Shown here piece by piece: positions 1-8,432 of a stretch of 64,000 bases of DNA; the stretch's first letter is position 1, and each line of letters opens with the position of its first letter. Made by a program: the position numbers and the translations under genes. A model generated the notes under the pieces. It did no database searches, had not been told where the DNA came from, and worked only from the letters and a program-made list of their open reading frames with translations. Origin of the DNA: Salinarchaeum sp. Harcht-Bsk1 (lineage in GTDB: Archaea > Halobacteriota > Halobacteria > Halobacteriales > Salinarchaeaceae); contig NC_021313.1 in the NCBI RefSeq assembly GCF_000403645.1, positions 2,251,014-2,315,013 on the forward strand. Direction: 5' to 3'.

Positions 1-343
1 CGCCGGTACAGAGGACCATCGTGTCGACGTGGGAGGCGAGCGTGACGGCGTCGAGGCTGATCCCCACGTCCCAGTCGGCCTTCTGCGAGCCGTCGCCGAA
101 CGTCTTGATGTCCTTGATCTTCGGTTCGAACCCGATCTCCTCGACGGCCTCGAAGAAGCTCTCTTCTTCCGGCGCGTCCGCACGGATCACGTACGCGATC
201 GCACGCACGAGTTCGCGGTCGTCGACCGCCCGCTCCAGAAGCGCGGCGTAGTCGACGTTCCGCGTGTGCAGGCTCTGGGCCGTGTGATAGAGGTTCTGCG
301 CGTCCGCCAGGACGGCGACGCGCTGGCCCGGATGCGTCGTCAT
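1..343 (-). CDS. NYN-domain (LabA/DUF88-like) protein, 3' part cut by window edge
   Basis: About 114 codons of an N-terminus are visible, starting at the ATG complementary to 341-343. The translation begins MTTHPGQRVAVLADAQNLYH, with the first conserved Asp of the NYN/PIN-like nuclease fold in VLADAQNL, and continues through a stretch with KADWDVGISLDA and then SHVDTMVLCTG before the edge. The Asp-x-Asn and Asp-Trp-Asp-Val-x-Ile-x-x-Asp pattern is typical of LabA/DUF88 proteins, which are predicted metal-dependent RNases. It is divergent from the small membrane protein gene at 510. The substrate cannot be told. The C-terminus is missing only because the window starts here. Confidence 0.8.
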   Translation of the reverse strand, partial: MTTHPGQRVAVLADAQNLYHTAQSLHTRNVDYAALLERAVDDRELVRAIAYVIRADAPEEESFFEAVEEIGFEPKIKDIKTFGDGSQKADWDVGISLDAVTLASHVDTMVLCTG

Positions 344-509
344 GCTCCTTGCTGGGTGAGTCCAACGGAAATAGTTTCTGCGCCGCTGCTGCCGTTGCAC
401 GGCCGTCGGCGCTGGCGCCCGAGACGGTCTCGTGGGTCGAAGCACTGCTGCCCGAGCAGTCGATCCCGCAAACGCATCACCCATATACTGGCGGGTGCAA
501 CCGGCGAGC

Positions 510-749
510 GTGCCCGAGCCCGTCGAGACCACGGATCCGGACGGCGTCGACTTCGGCCGGGTGATGCAGCTCACCTTCGTCTACACGATCGTGATCGGCG
601 CGCCGCTGGTTGCGCTCGTCTCGATTCCGTTCTCGCTGCCGACCTGGGGCGATCGCGCGACGTTCGCGATCAGGATCGGCGCGATCGTCTGGTTCGTGAC
701 CTCGATCGCGGTCTACCTGCTGGAGCGGCGACGGGTCGCCGAGTCCTGA
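510..749 (+). CDS. small two-TM membrane protein (DUF5822-like)
   Basis: A 79-residue protein from a GTG at 510. This start is preferred to the in-frame ATG at 432 because the upstream part has no family look and the sequence VPEPVETTDPDGVDFGRVMQ resembles the start of the haloarchaeal family I recall as DUF5822. Two hydrophobic segments are seen, about residues 20-42 (LTFVYTIVIGAPLVALVS) and 53-72 (FAIRIGAIVWFVTSIAVYLL), followed by a basic tail. The N-terminus is acidic and probably cytoplasmic. Function is unknown. It stands alone between the divergent NYN gene and the convergent HAD gene. Confidence 0.7.
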   Translation: MPEPVETTDPDGVDFGRVMQLTFVYTIVIGAPLVALVSIPFSLPTWGDRATFAIRIGAIVWFVTSIAVYLLERRRVAES

Positions 750-773
750 GGTCCAACGCCCCGTAGGGGACGA

Positions 774-1322
774 TCAGTAGTGCTGCTGGACGCGATCCTC
801 GACCCACTGGAACGGAATCCCGGCGCGCTCTGCGGCCTGCTCGTCTGTCGCCGAGTCGCCGATGAACACCGTCGAGACCGGCGTCGCGCCGATCTGATCG
901 AGTGCCGTCAGCAACGGCGTCGGATCCGGTTTCTGTTCCCTGAGGGTGTCTCGCCCTACGAGCGAGTTCACGTACCGGTCGAGACCGTGCTTTTCGAGTG
1001 CGATCTCGACGGCGTCCTCACAGTTTAGCGAGCAGACGCCGATCGGGTCCCGCGTCGAGTCGACCTCGTCGGCGAGCGGCAGCGCCTCGGAGGCCTCCGC
1101 GCCGGCCCGTTCGTGCTCGGAGAGCACGGCCTCGACCTCGTCCTGGACGGCGTACCGTCCTGCTTCGTTCACGAGGCTCCAGAGGTCGCGATCCGGATCG
1201 ACGTCGTGTCCGGCGTCCTCGTACACGGCGACGACGTCGCTGGCCGCCTCCTGCCAGTCGACGTCGAGACGAACCAGCGTTCCATCGAGGTCGTACACCC
1301 GGGCCTCGAACTCGTGTGACAC
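774..1322 (-). CDS. HAD-superfamily hydrolase (phosphoglycolate phosphatase-like)
   Basis: A 182-residue haloacid-dehalogenase phosphatase. Motif I is DLDGT at residues 11-15 (nucleophile Asp11, acid/base Asp13), the motif III Lys lies in EQKPDP near residue 130 and motif IV is GDSATD near 154. The segment between motifs I and III is a short helical cap (class C1). Substrates in this family are small phosphorylated metabolites such as phosphoglycolate or sugar phosphates; the sequence does not fix which. A TATA-like element (1347-1354, minus strand) sits about 25-32 bases upstream of the ATG, so the mRNA is probably leaderless. It is monocistronic and converges with the DUF5822-like gene. Confidence 0.85.
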   Translation of the reverse strand: MSHEFEARVYDLDGTLVRLDVDWQEAASDVVAVYEDAGHDVDPDRDLWSLVNEAGRYAVQDEVEAVLSEHERAGAEASEALPLADEVDSTRDPIGVCSLNCEDAVEIALEKHGLDRYVNSLVGRDTLREQKPDPTPLLTALDQIGATPVSTVFIGDSATDEQAAERAGIPFQWVEDRVQQHY

Positions 1323-1346
1323 GCTCGAAATTACTTGCCAGTATGG

Positions 1347-1354
1347 CCTAAGCG
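1347..1354 (-). promoter_or_regulatory. TATA-like element of the HAD gene
   Basis: The minus strand reads CGCTTAGG, 25-32 bases upstream of the ATG at 1322, the spacing expected for a haloarchaeal TATA box of a leaderless transcript. Confidence 0.4.
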
Positions 1355-1529
1355 TTGTCGGTCCACCTCGTTAGACTCCAGGGGCACCTCCCTGGCGATC
1401 CACTCGGGAATCGCCGCTCCTGGCGTCAATTCTGATCGTTCGTAGCTGTCACTTCTGCCTCTTCGTTCCGGTCACTCCTACTCGCGATCCGGAGTCCTCA
1501 CTCGCCCGTGTCACAGCGCCCGCGTCCCC

Positions 1530-2696
1530 TCACTGCTCGCCGAGGACGTGCCGCGCGACGATCTCCTTTTGAATCTGGGTCGTCCCCTCGTAGATCTCTG
1601 TGATCTTCGCGTCGCGGTAGTACCGCTCGACGTCGAACTCCGAGACGTAGCCGTAGCCGCCGTGGATCTGCAAGGCCTCGTTCGTGATCGACATCGCCGA
1701 CTCGCTCGCACTGTACTTCGCCATGCTCGCGGCCACCGCAGCGTCGTCGGCCCCTGCCTCGAGCTTCCGGGCGGCCTCCCGCGTGAGGAGCCTGGCGCTC
1801 TCGAGTTCGGTGCGCATCTCGGCCAGCTTGTGCCGGATCGTCTGGATGTCCGCGATCGGGCCGTCGAACTGCTCACGCTCCTGGGCGTACGCGACGGCGT
1901 CGTCGAAGGCCGCCTCCGCGAGTCCGACGGACTGTGCGCCGATGGCAACCCGGCCGCCCGTCAGGATCTCGAATGCAGCCGCGAGTCCCCGCCCTTCCTC
2001 TGTCAGGCGATTTTCGGCGGGAACCCTGACCGAGTCGAGCGTGATCGGCGCGGTGTCGGAGGCGCGCAGGCCGAGTTTGTCCTCGGGCTCGCCGACGGCG
2101 AACCCGTCGAGATCCGTCGGCACGAGGAACTGCGTGACCGTCTCGCCAGTGTCGTCGGGGCTGGCACCTGCCCCCGCGTCCTCGGGCACCGCCTTCGCGA
2201 ACACGATGGCGACGCCGGCCCGCGTTGCGTTGGTGATCCACTGTTTCTCGCCGTCGAGGACGTACTCGTCGCCCTCGCGCCGAGCCGTCGTCGTCATCTC
2301 CGCGGGGTTCGAACCGGCGCCGGGTTCGGAGAGGGCGAACGCGCCGACGGGCCGGCCGGTCGCCATCTCGGGCAGCCAGCGCTCGCGCTGGGCGTCGCTC
2401 CCGAACGTGTCGATGCAGGCGCAGGCGAGTCCGTGGACCGACATCGCAGTCGCGATCGACAGCGAGCCGTAGGCGACGGCCTCGTTCAACACGGCGTAGG
2501 TCACCATGTCGGCGTCGATGCCACCGAACTCCTCCGGCACCGCGATTCCAGTCAGATCCAGTTCGGTCAGGTCGTCCCAGGCGCCCTCGGGGAACGTCTC
2601 CGTCTCGTCGCCCTCGCGATCGGCTGGCCTGAGTTCCGTCTCGGCGAACTCGCGGACCACGTCCCGCATGGTCCGTTGCTCCTCGGTCAGCTGCAT
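1530..2696 (-). CDS. acyl-CoA dehydrogenase
   Basis: A 388-residue flavoprotein of normal family length. It begins MQLTEEQRTMRDVVREFAE, carries ACAD signature 1 (ALSEPGAGSN) near residue 140, a QWITN FAD-site segment, and C-terminal QIHGGYGY followed by RDAKITEIYEGTTQIQ, which contains the catalytic Glu of short-chain enzymes. It should oxidise an acyl-CoA to the 2-enoyl-CoA with FAD and pass electrons to an electron-transfer flavoprotein. An Asp/Ala/Gly-rich insert near residue 180 is a halophile-type loop. No other beta-oxidation genes are adjacent, so the chain length or branched-chain preference is open. A TATA-like stretch lies at 2719-2727 on the same strand. Confidence 0.93.
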   Translation of the reverse strand: MQLTEEQRTMRDVVREFAETELRPADREGDETETFPEGAWDDLTELDLTGIAVPEEFGGIDADMVTYAVLNEAVAYGSLSIATAMSVHGLACACIDTFGSDAQRERWLPEMATGRPVGAFALSEPGAGSNPAEMTTTARREGDEYVLDGEKQWITNATRAGVAIVFAKAVPEDAGAGASPDDTGETVTQFLVPTDLDGFAVGEPEDKLGLRASDTAPITLDSVRVPAENRLTEEGRGLAAAFEILTGGRVAIGAQSVGLAEAAFDDAVAYAQEREQFDGPIADIQTIRHKLAEMRTELESARLLTREAARKLEAGADDAAVAASMAKYSASESAMSITNEALQIHGGYGYVSEFDVERYYRDAKITEIYEGTTQIQKEIVARHVLGEQ

Positions 2697-2718
2697 GGGC
2701 TCCCTTGCGCGGACTGCG

Positions 2719-2727
2719 GCATAACGG
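2719..2727 (-). promoter_or_regulatory. TATA-like element of the acyl-CoA dehydrogenase gene
   Basis: The minus strand reads CCGTTATGC, 23-31 bases before the ATG at 2696; plausible core promoter of a leaderless mRNA. Confidence 0.4.
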
Positions 2728-2807
2728 TTGAGGCGCCCGGACGGGCAGATCCGGGGATCGATGCGGCGATGCGGCGATCGCTGGACGGCTTCTCGTGGGA
2801 CGTCGGA

Positions 2808-3698
2808 CTACTCCTGCTCGGGCGACCGTTCCCCGGCGACCTCGTCGGGGACGTCAGGTGCGTGGACGTTCTCCGAGGCGAGCGCCTCGGGGTGTTCGTC
2901 CGCGATCCACTGGCCGACCGGAGTGCCTCGCTCCCAGTAGTGCTCGAAGAGGCGTCGGCCCCACTCGATCGCCGCGTCGCCTTCCGCGACGACCTCGGAG
3001 GTGGCATCGAAGCTACCGTCCGGGGTCGGAAGCGAGAACAGCAGGGAACCGTCGGTCACCGTCATCGAGATCGACGCGGGCTGGACGCGGATCTGGAGGT
3101 CGCCGAGTTCGGTGTCCGGGCCTGCGGGCTCGTCTTCGAGCAGCCGGTCGACCATCCCGGGCGTCATGATCAGTCGCCGTCGTTCGGCGTCGGTCTCGAG
3201 CAGGGCCTCGGCGTGGCGATCGCTGTAGATCGGCGCGACGATCGCGACGGTGGTCGCGCTCTCGATCGCCCGCTCGACCCGGCGTGCCGCGCGGTAGGGA
3301 TCGGTGTCCGGCGAGCGAACGACCTCGCAGCACTCGAGGCGGTCGATCGTGCGACGGAACTCGGCTGGGAGCCCGGTTGGGTCGTGGGCCGCCCAGTACT
3401 CCGCGTCGCCGCCGATGACGCAGTCCAGACGCTCGCAGCGCTCGACGGTGTCCGCGACGAGGCGGCCGGCCCCGGTCAGCCGCCACGCGCCCTCGGACGT
3501 CTCCTCGACGTAGCCACGGTCCTCGAGTCGGCCGAGGGCGTCGTACACGGCGGACTCGCTTGCGTCACAGGCGGCGACGATCCCACGCCCGCTGTCGTCG
3601 CAGTCGGCGAGTCGTGCCAACACCTCCCGTCGCGCCTCCGAACCAAGGACGAAGGCGACAGCCCCGGTCATCACCGGCGGTTCTTGCCGACGGAACAT
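2808..3698 (-). CDS. winged-helix regulator with FilR1-type C-terminal domain
   Basis: A 296-residue protein from the ATG at 3698; a GTG at 3719 and an ATG at 3671 are alternatives. Residues about 10-75 form a winged helix (LGSEARREVLARL, then SESAVYDALGRLEDRGYVEE with recognition helix and wing). The rest has the pattern of the archaeal regulators named after methanogen FilR1 (DUF1724), including TTVAIVAPIYSDRHAEALL and a C-terminal IEWGRRLFEHYWERGTPV. Many haloarchaeal paralogues exist and ligands are unknown. An inverted repeat just upstream (3705-3720) could be its own operator. The target genes cannot be deduced; the nearest neighbours are an acyl-CoA dehydrogenase and MBF1. Confidence 0.8.
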   Translation of the reverse strand: MFRRQEPPVMTGAVAFVLGSEARREVLARLADCDDSGRGIVAACDASESAVYDALGRLEDRGYVEETSEGAWRLTGAGRLVADTVERCERLDCVIGGDAEYWAAHDPTGLPAEFRRTIDRLECCEVVRSPDTDPYRAARRVERAIESATTVAIVAPIYSDRHAEALLETDAERRRLIMTPGMVDRLLEDEPAGPDTELGDLQIRVQPASISMTVTDGSLLFSLPTPDGSFDATSEVVAEGDAAIEWGRRLFEHYWERGTPVGQWIADEHPEALASENVHAPDVPDEVAGERSPEQE

Positions 3699-3704
3699 AG
3701 CTAT

Positions 3705-3720
3705 GGTGGAACGCTCCACC
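3705..3720. promoter_or_regulatory. perfect inverted repeat upstream of the FilR1-type regulator
   Basis: GGTGGA-ACGC-TCCACC, six-base arms with a four-base centre, ends 7 bases upstream of the chosen ATG at 3698. It may be an autoregulatory operator; if translation starts at the GTG at 3719 it would instead lie within the coding sequence. Confidence 0.35.
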
Positions 3721-3944
3721 GATCACGGCGAGGCAATCGGGCCGCCGCCTCGCCGCCGAGTATCCCGGCCAGTTAGGAACGCTCCAGCCTGCCCGGAGCG
3801 GTCTATGGTAAGAGGAATGACAAGTACTATGTGCCCGGCTGTCGATTGAGCATATGCTGCGTCGATCGTAACGCTCGGCGAGTCCCCGCTCGTCGGGCGC
3901 CCCTGCCCGCTGACGCAAAACCCCTGCAGCCCGCGTGAACGCGC

Positions 3945-4475
3945 CTACTGTTCGCTCAGTTCGACGTCGAGTCGCTCCTCCAGCGCCTCGACGACCGACC
4001 CGGGAACCCCCGCCTGGGTCGCTCGGCCCTGCTCGATCGCGAGCAGCGTTGACTCGTCGATTCCCATCTCCTCGCCGAGTTCCTCGCGCTGGAGGCCCGC
4101 CTCCTGGCGCGCTTCGGTGAGCGCTTCGCCGTAGCCGGAGACGAGGTACGGGAGCGGGTCGTCGTCGTAGTCCGTGCCCTCCTCTTCCCAGTGGGAGGAG
4201 TCTCCGTCCCAGACGTCGTTGGCCTTGGCGGTGTTCTGGACCGCGCGTCGGGTCCGGTCGATCTCCTGGTCGTCGTCGCTACCCCCCGCGTCCTGGCCGC
4301 CGCCCGTCCGGGATTCCGTCTTCGCCGCGTCGTCGTGGGGCGCGCAGTCCCGACACACCAGCAGCTGCGCCCCGGCCACGTTCGCCTCCCGGAGGGCGTC
4401 GGTCTCCGCTCCACAGAGTTCGCAGGCGTCGCCGTCGCCCGAACCCGAGGAGCCACCCGTCGAGTACTTCGCCAT
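3945..4475 (-). CDS. mbf1: multiprotein bridging factor 1 (archaeal MBF1)
   Basis: A 176-residue protein with the aMBF1 plan: an N-terminal zinc ribbon (CELCGAE near residue 18 and CRDC near 41), a Gly/Asp/Lys/Thr-rich acidic linker with HWEEE, and a C-terminal Cro/C1-type helix-turn-helix (YGEALTEARQEAGLQREELG, then EEMGIDESTLLAIEQGRATQ). Archaeal MBF1 is associated with the transcription and translation machinery; its exact role is still unsettled. A canonical TATA box (4497-4506) lies about 22-31 bases upstream, indicating a leaderless, probably well-expressed mRNA. The linker is long for the family, as usual in halophiles. Confidence 0.93.
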   Translation of the reverse strand: MAKYSTGGSSGSGDGDACELCGAETDALREANVAGAQLLVCRDCAPHDDAAKTESRTGGGQDAGGSDDDQEIDRTRRAVQNTAKANDVWDGDSSHWEEEGTDYDDDPLPYLVSGYGEALTEARQEAGLQREELGEEMGIDESTLLAIEQGRATQAGVPGSVVEALEERLDVELSEQ

Positions 4476-4496
4476 GGTGACCGCTATCGGCTCGCT

Positions 4497-4506
4497 CTAT
4501 TTAAGG
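4497..4506 (-). promoter_or_regulatory. TATA box of mbf1
   Basis: The minus strand reads CCTTAAATAG, close to the archaeal consensus, ending 22 bases upstream of the ATG at 4475. Confidence 0.65.
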
Positions 4507-4620
4507 CTACGCCGTCGCGGTCCCGAGCGCCGGCACTCCGTCCGGTGATCCGGAAACGGTCCCAAACGAAAGTGCTTTTACTACCCGGTCGGCAAGGTTG
4601 GGTTGCGTCGATTCACTTGC

Positions 4621-4705
<85 letters not shown>

Positions 4706-4811
4706 TCCTACCGCGAGCAACACCGCGAGCGGCAGGTATGCGCGGCCGGTTTGAACCCTGGAAGTCGCAGCCCGTGCAGCGAGCGTAGCGAGCGAACCGG
4801 ACCGTCTTCCT

Positions 4812-4835
4812 CCGGTTCAAATCCGGTCCCACGCA
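4812..4835 (+). repeat. direct repeat copy 2: duplicated tRNA-Leu 3' end
   Basis: An exact 24-base copy of the tRNA-Leu 3' end without the rest of the tRNA. The 106 bases between the copies have no ORF that looks real and carry AGCGAGCGTAGCGAGCG. This looks like the scar of a largely deleted integrated element or an unused attachment site; no integrase gene is nearby. Confidence 0.55.
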
Positions 4836-4848
4836 CTTCCACTTTTCC

Positions 4849-4878
4849 GAGGAGCGGGTCGCGTGCGACCCGCTCCTC
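4849..4878. repeat. hairpin with 13-base arms
   Basis: Arms at 4849-4861 and 4866-4878 are perfectly complementary around the loop CGTG. Its place 14 bases after the duplicated tRNA end allows a terminator or recombination-site role; neither is proven. Confidence 0.6.
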
Positions 4879-4927
4879 GCAAAACTTGGGGAAAAGGCCG
4901 CTTCGCCCCTAGCCGCACCGCTCGGAA

Positions 4928-4957
4928 CCGCGCTCGCTCCCGCGGGAGCGAGCGCGG
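4928..4957. repeat. 30-base perfect palindrome
   Basis: Fifteen bases on each side are exactly complementary with no spacer, centred between 4942 and 4943. The GC-only arm includes CGCTCGCTCCCG. Such an uninterrupted palindrome can extrude as a cruciform. Confidence 0.65.
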
Positions 4958-5215
4958 ATGCTTGTTGGCGGTTTGCGCACTGGTCTTGATGTGAACGGCC
5001 AATCAGACTATCTCGGTTCCGTTTGCGTGCACCACATGGATCGAAACGGGAGTACCAGCGCGACGGTTGCGGCGTTCTACTTTCTGATGGCCTGAGGACG
5101 ACGGAGCGCCCCCGAGAGCGATCCGGCGGAGCGTTCCCCGGCTCTGCCGGCGCGTCACGCTGCCTCCTTCGCCGCGGCCGGGAGTTACTTCGGCTGTCAG
5201 TACACAGCACGTCGC

Positions 5216-6067
5216 ATGACTGCAATCCAGGCCGAGGCCCTCCGAAAGTCCTTCGGCGACCTCGCGGCCGTCGACGGGCTCTCGCTGTCCGTCGAGGCCG
5301 GCGAACTCTACGGGCTGCTCGGCCCGAACGGCGCGGGGAAGACGACCGCGATCGAACTCCTGACCGGGCAGCTCGAGGCCGACGGCGGGTCGGCGAGCGT
5401 GCTCGACGTCGATCCCGCGGCAGAGCCGATCGGTGTCCGCGAGCGCGTCGGCGTGTTGCCGGAGAAGGAGGCACCACCGTCCTTCCTCACGCCGCGGGAG
5501 TTCTTCGACTTCGTCGGCCGCGTTCGGGGAATCGACGACGCGACCCTCGAACGGGGCGTCGAGGAGTGGGCCGGCCGCCTCGGCATGGCCGAGCACCTCG
5601 ACACGCTCGCCGCGGACCTCTCCCGGGGCAACCAGCAGAAGGTCATGATCGCCGCGGCCTTCCTCCACGACCCCGACGCGGTGTTCATCGACGAACCGCT
5701 CGCGAACCTCGACCCGATCGTCCAGGAGCGCGTGAAGGAGGCGCTCGTCGAGTACGCACGGGACAACGCGGTGATGCTCTCGACCCACCACGTCGAGGTC
5801 GCCGCGGAGGTCTGCACGACCGTCGGCATCGTGCACGGCGGTGAACTCGTCGCCGAGCGCGACCCGAGCGATCTCGCGCCCGATCGCACGCTGCTCGACG
5901 AGTTCCTCGCTGCCGTGGAGGACGGCCACGCCGCTGCCGATGGGATCGCGGACGACGGCGCTGGTGCCAGCGCGGCTGCCGACGGTGCCGGAGGCGTCTC
6001 GGCCGCGGCGCCGCAGGCCAGAGGATCGCCAGCGGACGACCCGGACGAGGAGGATCGCGGGCGATAG
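5216..6067 (+). CDS. ABC transporter ATP-binding protein
   Basis: A 283-residue ATPase. Walker A is GPNGAGKTT at residues 36-44, the signature is LSRGNQQKVM (the GNQQK form seen in drug, antibiotic and Na+ exporter ATPases), Walker B with catalytic Glu is AVFIDEPLANLD, and the H-loop is LSTHH. The last 50 residues are Ala/Gly/Asp-rich and probably disordered. It is followed one base after its stop by its permease (6069), so the pair should form an exporter, or a fluoroquinolone/ABC-2-like system. The substrate is unknown. Confidence 0.9.
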   Translation: MTAIQAEALRKSFGDLAAVDGLSLSVEAGELYGLLGPNGAGKTTAIELLTGQLEADGGSASVLDVDPAAEPIGVRERVGVLPEKEAPPSFLTPREFFDFVGRVRGIDDATLERGVEEWAGRLGMAEHLDTLAADLSRGNQQKVMIAAAFLHDPDAVFIDEPLANLDPIVQERVKEALVEYARDNAVMLSTHHVEVAAEVCTTVGIVHGGELVAERDPSDLAPDRTLLDEFLAAVEDGHAAADGIADDGAGASAAADGAGGVSAAAPQARGSPADDPDEEDRGR

Positions 6068-6068
6068 C

Positions 6069-7505
6069 ATGTCTGTGAACCGTGCGCTGTTCGCGGCGAT
6101 GCTCCGCGAGGAGTGGCGCCTGCACGTCCGCCTCTTCGGGGGCTGGCGCTTCGCCGCGTTCCCGATCGTCGTCGCTGCGCTCACGGCGTCGGCCGTCGCC
6201 GCCCTCGCCTGGGCCGGCGTCGACGTCGCCGTGGCGATCGCTGGCCTCCACGCGCTCGTCTTCGCGTTCGGCCTCCAGACTGGCTCGATGGGGCTGGTCG
6301 CCCAGGACGCGCTGGAGCGGATGCTCGGCGAGATTTCCCTGCTCGTCTCGACCTGGCACCACCTCCCGCTCTCGCGGAGCCGGGTCGTCGCCGCCTTCCT
6401 GATCCGGGACCTCGTCTACTACTCGGGGCTGATCTTCCTCCCGCTCGCGGTCGCGTTCGTCCCCGCGGGCCTGCTCTACGACGACGCCTTGCTCGCAGCG
6501 GCACCCAGGCTCCTCGTCTCGCTGCCGGCGACGTTCGCACTCGGACTCGCGACGACGACTGCGCTGATCGCGCTCGTCCAGCGGGGCATCCCCGGAACGC
6601 TCCTCGTGCTCGGGTTGCTCGCCGGCGTCGGCGGCGCGATCTGGACCGGACTCCCCATCGCCGACGTCTCGCCGTACGGGCTCTACGACGATCCGTCGCT
6701 GCTCGCGGTCGCGGGGACCGCCGTCGGCATCGCGATCACGGCGAGCGTGGGGTTCACCGGCCTCGGCCGGTCGGATCCTCGCCCAGCACGAACCCGGGAG
6801 CCAGCCCTGGGCGCGCTCGCGGATCGCATCGGCGACGATCGCGGCCTCGTCGCGCGATCGCTGCTCGAACTCTCCCGCTCCGCAGGCGGACTCGGCACGA
6901 TCGCGTTCTCGGCGACGGTTCTCCTGGCGGTCGCCGGCGGCGTCGTCGCGCTCGTCAGCCGGATCGGCGGCGTCGATCCGCAGGCGGGGTTGACCTTTGG
7001 CCCGCTGCTCGGTCTCTCGGCGTTCACGAGCTACAACTGGCTGACCACGGCCGCGGACGCGCCGTCATACCGCCGATTCCCGCTCTCGATCGGTGACGTC
7101 GTCGCCGCGAAGCGACGCGCACTCGCGCTCGTCGGGCTCCCGGTGGGGGTCGTCGCCCTCGCAGTCGCGCTCGTCTGGCTGGGGACGACGCCGGTCGACG
7201 CCGGACTCGGCCTCCTGCTGTTCGCCGGCATCCACGTCTACGTCGGCGGCCTCACCGCGTTCCTCGCCGGCCTCCAGCCCAACGAGTTCCTCTTCGACAC
7301 CGTCCTGTTCGCTGCGTTCGGGCTCGCGGTGCTCGTACCCCTCGCGCCGCTGTTGATCGTCGCCCTCGTCGTGCCCTCGCCGGGTCCGGGGCTGCTCGCC
7401 GGCGTCGCGACGACGGCGCTGGTGCTCGGGGTCGTCGGAACCGTGCTCGGTCGGCGGGCTGGGCCCCGCTGGGAGGCGCAGTACCGGAGCGGCGCGGTCA
7501 GCTGA
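6069..7505 (+). CDS. ABC transporter permease (multi-TM)
   Basis: A 478-residue membrane protein from the ATG at 6069 (MSVNRALFAAMLREEWRLHV), one base after the ATPase stop; the longer open frame back to 5841 lies inside the ATPase and is rejected. About ten to twelve hydrophobic segments are seen, in two halves separated by an Arg/Asp-rich cytoplasmic loop near residues 235-275. Size and N-terminus fit ABC-2-like haloarchaeal exporters. It works with the ATPase at 5216. No substrate-binding protein is present, which argues for export. Confidence 0.8.
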   Translation: MSVNRALFAAMLREEWRLHVRLFGGWRFAAFPIVVAALTASAVAALAWAGVDVAVAIAGLHALVFAFGLQTGSMGLVAQDALERMLGEISLLVSTWHHLPLSRSRVVAAFLIRDLVYYSGLIFLPLAVAFVPAGLLYDDALLAAAPRLLVSLPATFALGLATTTALIALVQRGIPGTLLVLGLLAGVGGAIWTGLPIADVSPYGLYDDPSLLAVAGTAVGIAITASVGFTGLGRSDPRPARTREPALGALADRIGDDRGLVARSLLELSRSAGGLGTIAFSATVLLAVAGGVVALVSRIGGVDPQAGLTFGPLLGLSAFTSYNWLTTAADAPSYRRFPLSIGDVVAAKRRALALVGLPVGVVALAVALVWLGTTPVDAGLGLLLFAGIHVYVGGLTAFLAGLQPNEFLFDTVLFAAFGLAVLVPLAPLLIVALVVPSPGPGLLAGVATTALVLGVVGTVLGRRAGPRWEAQYRSGAVS

Positions 7506-7568
7506 GAACGTTCGGTCGCGTCGACGCGCTCGCACTCCGCAGGCGATTCGATGCGGTTCCCCCGGTGC

Positions 7569-8432
7569 TCAGTCGACCTGCCACTCGAACAGCCGTGCGC
7601 CGGAGTCGGCACACTCCAGTGTAACCACGGTGTGGCTCGTACAGCAGGACTCGACCTGCTCCTCGCTGAGTTCGGCGGGCTGGCCGTCCGGGCACTCCTC
7701 GACGAACACGCGGAGGCCGGCGACGAGCGCGGCGCGCTGTCGGAAGTCGAATGCGTCCCACTGCGCGGAGTGATCGGCGAGCGTGCGGGCGCCCGCGGCG
7801 TCGAGGCGCATGGCCGCCTCCGAGGGCCACTCGACGATCGGCCGATCGTGCTCCGTCACGACGGTTCCCTTCTCGTAGCGCTGGACGTGCACGTGCTCGC
7901 GCCCGAGGTCGATCCCGATCTCCGCGGCGGCGGTCTCCGGATCGAGTTCGTCGGGGAGCGCCTCGAGGTGGGCCGACCAGTCCCGATCGAAGGCGTCCGT
8001 GAGACAGAGGTCGTCGACGTCCTCGCAGGGTTCGACGGCACCTGCGTCGAGGAGCAGCTGTTCGTGGTCGAACGCCTCGACGCCCTCCTCGGCGGCGTCC
8101 CGCTCTGCGGTCTGGTCGTCGTGTGCCCCGGCGGGCGCGACGCCGACATCCGGTGCCTTGCCGAACTTCTCGAGGACGGACTTCGGCAGGTACTGCTTCG
8201 TCAGCGTCGGCGTCTTCGGGACGAGGTACCCCCGGAGCCAGATGCTCCCCGCGGCGAGCACTGCGAACACCGCACCCACGCCGAGGGCCGGCGTTGGGCC
8301 GAGCAGCTGCGCCGCCACCGCGACGAGCAACGCGGTGAAACAGACCGTCAGGAGGACGTTGACGTAGGTGCACGCCATACACCGGTTCTCGCCAGTGTAC
8401 TCCGGCTGGCGCAGGCGATCGAGATGTGGCAT
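7569..8432 (-). CDS. two-TM membrane protein with large cytoplasmic domain, unknown function
   Basis: A 287-residue protein. A short N-terminus with CMAC is followed by two hydrophobic segments (about residues 22-46 and 50-68), a basic stop-transfer region (GYLVPKTPTLTKQYLPKS), then about 200 acidic residues that contain HEQLLLDAGAVEPCEDVDD and paired Cys in VESCCTSH. I do not recognise the family beyond a haloarchaeal conserved membrane protein. It converges with the ABC permease and is divergent from the acetyltransferase, so it is a single-gene unit. Four Cys around the first TM and C-terminus might bind metal. Confidence 0.65.
   Translation of the reverse strand: MPHLDRLRQPEYTGENRCMACTYVNVLLTVCFTALLVAVAAQLLGPTPALGVGAVFAVLAAGSIWLRGYLVPKTPTLTKQYLPKSVLEKFGKAPDVGVAPAGAHDDQTAERDAAEEGVEAFDHEQLLLDAGAVEPCEDVDDLCLTDAFDRDWSAHLEALPDELDPETAAAEIGIDLGREHVHVQRYEKGTVVTEHDRPIVEWPSEAAMRLDAAGARTLADHSAQWDAFDFRQRAALVAGLRVFVEECPDGQPAELSEEQVESCCTSHTVVTLECADSGARLFEWQVD

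Larger units (their letters stand above)
4841..5215. other. gene-free region with two strong palindromes
   Basis: No convincing gene is seen between the tRNA-end duplication and the ABC transporter. The stretch holds a 13-base-arm hairpin (4849-4878) and a 30-base perfect palindrome (4928-4957). The rest looks like ordinary intergenic DNA; the long minus-strand frame crossing it is a shadow of the ABC transporter gene. Confidence 0.6.

Noticed and set aside
4812-4835. A second tRNA-Leu gene
   Set aside because: Only the T arm and 3' acceptor strand are present; no D arm or anticodon arm precedes it.
5003-6184. Minus-strand open frame of 393 codons opposite the ABC ATPase
   Set aside because: It is a shadow of the ATPase gene, which has Walker and signature motifs.
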